Assembly: GCA_963582935.1 (NCBI GenBank)
Contig: CAUZSH010000038.1
Span: 1 to 18,797, forward strand
Reading direction: 5' to 3'
DNA length: 18,797 nucleotides
Source: CAUZSH01 sp963582935
GTDB taxonomy: Bacteria; Pseudomonadota; Gammaproteobacteria; Francisellales; Francisellaceae
This document shows, in pieces, positions 14,588-18,797 of this stretch; position 1 is the first letter of the stretch, and each line of letters opens with the position of its first letter. A program made the position numbers and the translations under genes. The notes beneath the pieces are model-generated. The model was not told the origin of the DNA, ran no database searches, and saw only the letters and a program-made list of their open reading frames with translations.

Positions 14588-16177
14588 ATGAAGTTAACTG
14601 ATCGCAGAAAATGGTATATTGGCTTTGGAATATTGATATTGGCAATCATCGCTGTATTATTTATGTTTCACGCCAACTTAGTTTGGGTGCTAATATTAAT
14701 TGCCATACTTGTAGCCATTGCGATATACGACAAAAAGCAAACTAAACATACCATCCTACGAAACTTTCCCATACTTGGGCATATGCGCTTTATACTAGAG
14801 TTTTTTAGACCTGAGATACAGCAATACTTCATCGCAGATGACCTAAGCGAAAAACCTTTTAATCGTGAAACGCGATCACTTGTTTATGAACGTGCTAAGG
14901 GTGTAGATGACACGTTAGCATTCGGAACCGAGCGAGACATATTGCAAGATGGTTATGAGTGGATCACACACTCAATGTCTCCGAAACATGTTTCCGAGGT
15001 CGAAGATCGAATTATGGTGGGTGGTCCTGAATGCCTACAGCCCTATTCAGCATCCCGTTTAAACATCTCTGCCATGAGCTTTGGCGCACTTTCAGCAAAT
15101 GCCATTAAAGCCCTCAACTTGGGCGCAAAGCTTGGAAATTTCTACCATAATACCGGTGAAGGAAGCTTATCTGATCATCACCAACAAGGTGGTGATATCG
15201 TTTATCAAATAGGCACTGGATACTTTGGCGCTCGTGGAAAGGATGGTAAATTCAGTGACGAAGTTTTCCAGAAAACAGCACACCTTGACGTTGTAAAAAT
15301 GATTGAAATCAAAATATCTCAAGGCGCAAAACCTGCCCATGGAGGTGTTTTGCCTGCAGCTAAGATCACAACAGAAATCGCACGAATACGAAATGTTCCC
15401 ATGGATAAAGATGTCTTATCCCCTCCCGCACATGAAAAATTCTCAACACCTAGCGAACTTTGTTATTTCGTTAAAGAACTTCGTGACCTTTCAGGAGGGA
15501 AGCCTGTTGGCTTTAAACTTTGTTTAGGTAAAAAGTGTGAGTTCCTCGGAATTTGTAAAGCAATGATTAAAACAGGCATCACTCCTGACTTTATCACTGT
15601 TGATGGTGCTGAAGGCGGTACGGGAGCCGCCCCAATGGAATATGTTAATCATGTTGGGATGCCTTTAGATTCAGGTCTTATATTCATTCATAATGCATTA
15701 ATGGGCTCTGGTTTACGTGATAAGATCACTCTTATAGCTAGCGGAAAGATCACCACCGGTTTTGATATGATTCGAAAAATAGCACTCGGTGCTGATATTT
15801 GCAATTCAGCAAGAGGCATGATGATGTCTATTGGTTGTATTCAATCTAGACAATGTAATCATAACACTTGTCCAGTTGGTGTGGCAACTCAAAATCCTAG
15901 GCTTTATAAAGCACTTGATGTCAACGACAAAAAAGAACGTGTTAACCGTTATCACAAAGCCACGGTACATAGTTTCCAAGAGCTTGTAGGCGCCATGGGG
16001 CTCACAAATCCAAGCGACTTATGCCCTTCAATGATATTAAGAAGAATCAGTCCGAGTAAAATTAAGCAATATGACGAAATATATGATTTTCTTCCTCATG
16101 GCGCCTTTCTTGACTCTAAAGGTTTCCCTGAACTTTATAAGCAATATTGGGATAAGGCGGATGTGGAAAAATTTTAG
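14588..16177 (+). CDS. Membrane-anchored FMN-binding glutamate synthase-domain protein
   Basis: From ATG 14588 the protein is 529 aa. Two hydrophobic segments (about 8-46, WYIGFGILILAIIAVLF and the following VWVLILIAILVAIAIY) anchor it, leaving a large cytoplasmic domain. That domain is the GltB synthase barrel: ISAMSFGALSANAI, HNTGEGSLSDHH, KISQGAKPAHGGVLP, ITVDGAEGGTGAAP, then CIQSRQCNHNTCPVGVATQ. Cys417, Cys423 and Cys428 keep the 6 and 5 spacing of the [3Fe-4S] ligands of glutamate synthase. The glutamine amidotransferase and the central and GXGXG domains of true GltB are missing, so glutamine-dependent synthesis by this protein alone is unlikely; it may be an FMN/Fe-S oxidoreductase of unknown substrate. 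An upstream ATG (14555) would add 11 residues but lies at the predicted transcription start. It converges on the YihY gene with a 16-bp gap. Confidence 0.9.
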   Translation: MKLTDRRKWYIGFGILILAIIAVLFMFHANLVWVLILIAILVAIAIYDKKQTKHTILRNFPILGHMRFILEFFRPEIQQYFIADDLSEKPFNRETRSLVYERAKGVDDTLAFGTERDILQDGYEWITHSMSPKHVSEVEDRIMVGGPECLQPYSASRLNISAMSFGALSANAIKALNLGAKLGNFYHNTGEGSLSDHHQQGGDIVYQIGTGYFGARGKDGKFSDEVFQKTAHLDVVKMIEIKISQGAKPAHGGVLPAAKITTEIARIRNVPMDKDVLSPPAHEKFSTPSELCYFVKELRDLSGGKPVGFKLCLGKKCEFLGICKAMIKTGITPDFITVDGAEGGTGAAPMEYVNHVGMPLDSGLIFIHNALMGSGLRDKITLIASGKITTGFDMIRKIALGADICNSARGMMMSIGCIQSRQCNHNTCPVGVATQNPRLYKALDVNDKKERVNRYHKATVHSFQELVGAMGLTNPSDLCPSMILRRISPSKIKQYDEIYDFLPHGAFLDSKGFPELYKQYWDKADVEKF

Positions 16178-16193
16178 CTATTTGGCACCTCTA

Positions 16194-17420
16194 TTATACA
16201 AACTTAATCACAGGTTTATTTAAAGCTTCAGCCACCGTTAGATCTAACTGCCTAAACGCTTCAGTATACCCCTCATGAATGTTGATTGTTCCAACAGGGA
16301 AATAGAACTCTAAAGTGCTGTATAACTCAAGCATTGTAAGGCTATTGGGGTCAAAGTTTAAAATATATTCATCGGAGAAAGTACCGAATACCAGTTTCAC
16401 TTCAGACAAACGATTTAATACTCTTTTAAAAGCATTCACACTGACATATTTCTCACACTTCATTAAGTGCTTTAATGTGTAAACATTCCCCATCTTTTGC
16501 GCTTCAGTAAGATGATGGATAACTTTAACGGCAAGCATGAAGTCATTCACTTTATAAGTATCTCGTTTGGCCTGAGATAAATATAAGCCATTCACAACAA
16601 TCGCGCCCAATAAAAAAATCTGCCACGAAACAAAAACCCAAATAATAAATAACGGGATCACCGCTAAGGCACCATAAACGACTTCATAAGTTGGCACATT
16701 TGTGACATAGAGCGTAAAAACCATTTTCGCCAATTCAAACACAACTGTTGCAAATAAAGCTCCTAGGAAGGCATGAAATAAATTTACTTTGGCATAAGGA
16801 ATCACTTTATATACAAAAGTAAACGCACATAAATTAAAAATAAAAGGCAATGCACTTAAGAGGCGAGCAGGCCCATTTAAAGACATATCTGAAACCCAAT
16901 GCAACGAGGCAATATAAGAACTCACAACAAGCCCAGCTCCCAGCAACACAGGCCCTAGTGTTAAGCAGCCCCAATACAATAAAAATGCCGCTCCAATTGA
17001 GCGTTTCTGGTTCGTTTTCCATATATCATTTAAAGCCGATTCCAACGACATCATCATCATGACGCTCACCACAAATAAAAACACAACTGCCATCACAGGT
17101 AAGCCCACACGTGAACTTGTAATTTGCTCGATATACCCGCCAATAGAGTTCCCTGTACTGGGCACAAAATTATGGAAAATAAATTCTTGCACTTTCCCCT
17201 CTAATGTATTAAATGAAGGAATCATACTAAGCACCGTTACCAATACAACAATCATGGGCACCACAGCAAGCAAGCTGGTCAAAGACAATGCTGATGCCCG
17301 TGCCGTACATTTTTGCCGAAAAAATTCTCGAGCAACCCAATACCAAAAAACTGAAAAACGTTTTAATATAACCAATGTACCCTGTTTAATTCTTTGCATA
17401 GGAAACCGCATGAAAAACAT
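16194..17420 (-). CDS. yihY: YihY/BrkB family inner-membrane protein
   Basis: The 408-aa protein has six hydrophobic segments (about 45-67, 106-126, 143-172, 187-208, 214-239, 249-277), the conserved ASALSLTSLLAVVP near the first, and SLESALNDIW in the second loop. This is the YihY/BrkB layout, once misnamed RNase BN. A cytoplasmic C-terminal part of about 125 aa (HHLTEAQKMGNVYTLKHL) looks like a winged-helix domain, as in the longer members of the family. Function is not settled; transport or envelope roles have been proposed. ATG 17420 is preferred because AAGGATAAGG directly precedes it. TATAAT lies 12 bases before the start, so the mRNA leader would be very short. Its 5' end overlaps the start of wrbA by 11 bp on the opposite strand. 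Confidence 0.92.
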   Translation of the reverse strand: MFFMRFPMQRIKQGTLVILKRFSVFWYWVAREFFRQKCTARASALSLTSLLAVVPMIVVLVTVLSMIPSFNTLEGKVQEFIFHNFVPSTGNSIGGYIEQITSSRVGLPVMAVVFLFVVSVMMMMSLESALNDIWKTNQKRSIGAAFLLYWGCLTLGPVLLGAGLVVSSYIASLHWVSDMSLNGPARLLSALPFIFNLCAFTFVYKVIPYAKVNLFHAFLGALFATVVFELAKMVFTLYVTNVPTYEVVYGALAVIPLFIIWVFVSWQIFLLGAIVVNGLYLSQAKRDTYKVNDFMLAVKVIHHLTEAQKMGNVYTLKHLMKCEKYVSVNAFKRVLNRLSEVKLVFGTFSDEYILNFDPNSLTMLELYSTLEFYFPVGTINIHEGYTEAFRQLDLTVAEALNKPVIKFV

Positions 17421-17994
17421 CCTTATCCTTTATTATAGTCAAAATGGCTCAACCTTAAAGATGGCACACCACATTTCTCAAGGCGTTCAAACTTCAGGGC
17501 TTGAAGCAGTCGTCCGGACCGTACCAGAAATCTCGCCCACATCAGAGCAAACCACGCCTGCAATTCCTGAAAAAGGTGCCATCTATGTCACAAAAGAAGA
17601 CATTAAAAATTGTGCCGGCATCATCACTGGTAGTCCAACACGCTTCGGCAATATGGCCGCGCCCTTAAAATATTTCTTAGATAGCACCAGCGACCTCTGG
17701 TTTAAAGGTGACCTTATCAACAAACCTGCAGGTTTTTTCACCTCAACCTCCAGCATGCATGGCGGACAAGAAAGCACCATTCTAAGCATGATGCTCCCTT
17801 TGCTCCATCATGGTGCCATCATTGTCGGCACACCTTACAGTGAGACCGCGCTCCAAAATACCGTAACAGGTGGCACGCCTTATGGACCATCTCATTATGC
17901 GGGCTTAGACTCTTCACTCCCACTTTCCAAAGATGAGATTACACTGTGTAAAGCTCTTGGGAAAAGGATTGGTTTGCTTGCACAAAAGCTATAA
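17410..17994 (+). CDS. wrbA: NAD(P)H:quinone oxidoreductase WrbA (flavodoxin-like)
   Basis: WrbA is a tetrameric FMN enzyme that reduces quinones with two electrons and so avoids semiquinone radicals. The 194-aa protein begins with the flavodoxin fold ILILYYSQNGSTLKMA, whose phosphate loop is SQNGST. It continues with GSPTRFGNMAAPLKYFLDST and TSTSSMHGGQESTILSMMLP, and closes with VGTPYSE and GGTPYGPSHYAG, all characteristic of WrbA. Length is close to E. coli (198). The frame stays open far upstream, but that part is antisense to the YihY gene. ATG 17410 with AGGAAA seven bases before it and the family N-terminus fix the start. It converges on msrB with only 3 bp between stops. Confidence 0.96.
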   Translation: MKNILILYYSQNGSTLKMAHHISQGVQTSGLEAVVRTVPEISPTSEQTTPAIPEKGAIYVTKEDIKNCAGIITGSPTRFGNMAAPLKYFLDSTSDLWFKGDLINKPAGFFTSTSSMHGGQESTILSMMLPLLHHGAIIVGTPYSETALQNTVTGGTPYGPSHYAGLDSSLPLSKDEITLCKALGKRIGLLAQKL

Positions 17995-17997
17995 TGT

Positions 17998-18519
17998 TTA
18001 TTCATTCTCAAAAAGATAGCTATATTGTCCATAGCCATTTAATTCAAGCTCAGAGAATGAAATAAAGCGTAGTGATGCCGAATTTATACAAAATCGTTTA
18101 CCCGTCGGTGCAGGACCATCATCAAAAAGGTGCCCTAGATGAGAGTTGCCATACTTTGAACGTAGTTCTGTACGCTTCATGAAAAAGAATCTACGATCCG
18201 TTTTTGTCACGATGCACTCTTCACTGATTGTCTTTGTAAAACTTGGCCAACCAGTGCCCGAAACAAACTTATCTGCTGAACTAAATAATGGTTCGCCAGA
18301 TACAACATCCACATAAATTCCAACCTCTTTATTGTCCCAATACGCATTGTCAAAAGGCTTTTCCGTTACCTCTTTTTGCGTCACATTATATTGCAGCTCA
18401 GTTAGCTGTTTAAGCTTATTTTTCTTATCAAACTCTTCGTAACTGGTCTCAGCTACTCCAATTGGTATCGCCATACTTAGTGCCCCCGAAATAACCAATT
18501 TATTTAATCGACTTATCAT
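17998..18519 (-). CDS. msrB: Exported peptide-methionine (R)-S-oxide reductase MsrB
   Basis: MsrB reduces the R form of methionine sulfoxide in proteins. From ATG 18519 the protein is 173 aa with an N-terminal signal peptide (basic ISRLNK, hydrophobic LVISGALSMAIPIG, likely cut after VA near 23), so it acts in the periplasm. The MsrB core shows GIYVDVVSGEPLFSS, SGTGWPSF, RTELRSKYGNSHLGHLF and RFCINSASLRF with catalytic Cys144. The structural zinc Cys pairs are absent, as in PilB-type enzymes. The usual recycling Cys of SGCGWPSF is Thr here; Cys102 is the only other candidate in the core. I chose this start because GGAGG lies nine bases upstream and gives a proper signal peptide; an ATG at 18552 would add 11 residues. 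It overlaps the 3' end of msrA by 20 bp. Confidence 0.93.
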   Translation of the reverse strand: MISRLNKLVISGALSMAIPIGVAETSYEEFDKKNKLKQLTELQYNVTQKEVTEKPFDNAYWDNKEVGIYVDVVSGEPLFSSADKFVSGTGWPSFTKTISEECIVTKTDRRFFFMKRTELRSKYGNSHLGHLFDDGPAPTGKRFCINSASLRFISFSELELNGYGQYSYLFENE

Positions 18520-18797
18520 ACCAAACTTCCTCCACAATTTTATCTCTTCCACAACTCCATCTATAATATTTATATCGATAGGGATTTATTTTATAATAAT
18601 TTTGATGATACCCTTCTGCCGCATAAAATGTCGTCGATGGCAGCACTTCCGTATAAATTTTTTGATTCCCAAAGACTTTTTGCACATTCCTCTTCGACGC
18701 CAGAGCTGATGTCTTTTGTTCATTGTTAACGTAATATATTACACTTCTATATTGAGCGCCTTTGTCACAAAACTGAGCATCCATTACGGTCGGATCA
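18500..18797 (-). CDS. msrA: Peptide-methionine (S)-S-oxide reductase MsrA, C-terminal part
   Basis: The gene runs off the right edge; about 98 codons are present. The visible part, DPTV then AQFCDKGAQYRSVIYY, TEVLPSTTFYAAEGYHQNYY and a basic C-terminus, is the MsrA core beyond the catalytic Cys. MsrA reduces the S form of methionine sulfoxide, the complement of MsrB. The variant 'QFCDKGAQYRS' is of the kind I associate with exported MsrA. The catalytic GCFW segment and any signal peptide lie outside the window. The 20-bp overlap with msrB means the two are co-translated, giving repair of both epimers from one mRNA. Confidence 0.93.
   Translation of the reverse strand, partial: DPTVMDAQFCDKGAQYRSVIYYVNNEQKTSALASKRNVQKVFGNQKIYTEVLPSTTFYAAEGYHQNYYKINPYRYKYYRWSCGRDKIVEEVWYDKSIK

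Noticed and set aside
17059..17409. Upstream extension of the wrbA frame by 117 codons
   Set aside because: This part is antisense to yihY, matches nothing in WrbA, and the family N-terminus begins at ATG 17410 with a good ribosome site.
17985..18020. Bidirectional terminator between wrbA and msrB
   Set aside because: Only a 6-bp AGCTAT/ATAGCT repeat with a long loop is present; too weak to call.

Overview
The window looks like chromosome of a low-GC Gram-negative bacterium, most likely a gammaproteobacterium. Three things point there: KDO (lipopolysaccharide) synthesis by kdsA, the FtsB and ErpA families, and the kdsA-eno-ftsB-ispD gene order usual in that class. I cannot place it more precisely from sequence alone; something near the Legionellales or Francisella-like lineages is only a guess. 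Most genes lie on the minus strand.

Layout. 1-507 has no convincing gene but contains two inverted, diverged copies of a short repeat. 508-2058 (minus) is a very AT-rich stand-alone ANL-family acyl/aryl adenylating enzyme. 2068-2594 is unexplained DNA, followed by a short ORF (2595-2903, plus) that looks like an internally deleted transposase. 2904-5195 (minus) is a possible operon: a small charged helical protein, a 59-aa rubredoxin, a 28-codon leader ORF overlapping the next start as ATGA, and a long-form SelO protein AMPylase. A transposon-end-like scar lies at 5223-5437.

5438-11534 (minus) is a housekeeping block transcribed rpsO-pnp-erpA-kdsA-eno-ftsB-ispD. It covers ribosome assembly, RNA decay, Fe-S delivery, KDO synthesis, glycolysis and the degradosome-associated enolase, division, and isoprenoid synthesis. 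A sigma70-type promoter precedes rpsO. The usual partner ispF is missing after ispD.

11889-14189 (minus) holds a sugar-porter MFS transporter and a cysteine dioxygenase. The transporter has a perfect-consensus promoter, a dyad in the promoter spacer and a leader of about 215 nt with an inverted-repeat structure. A CAU-anticodon tRNA (14342-14418, minus; probably tRNA-Ile2) follows, with a tandem 10-bp repeat just beyond its 3' end. 14588-16177 (plus) is a membrane-anchored FMN glutamate-synthase-domain protein. Next come a YihY/BrkB membrane protein (minus) and WrbA (plus), whose 5' ends overlap by 11 bp. The window ends with an exported MsrB and the C-terminal part of MsrA (minus), a methionine sulfoxide repair pair.

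I see no CRISPR array, phage or recognisable defence system. The most original signals are the rubredoxin/leader-ORF/selO cluster, a bacterial cysteine dioxygenase with both residues of the Cys-Tyr cofactor, and the structured leader behind the perfect promoter of the sugar transporter.
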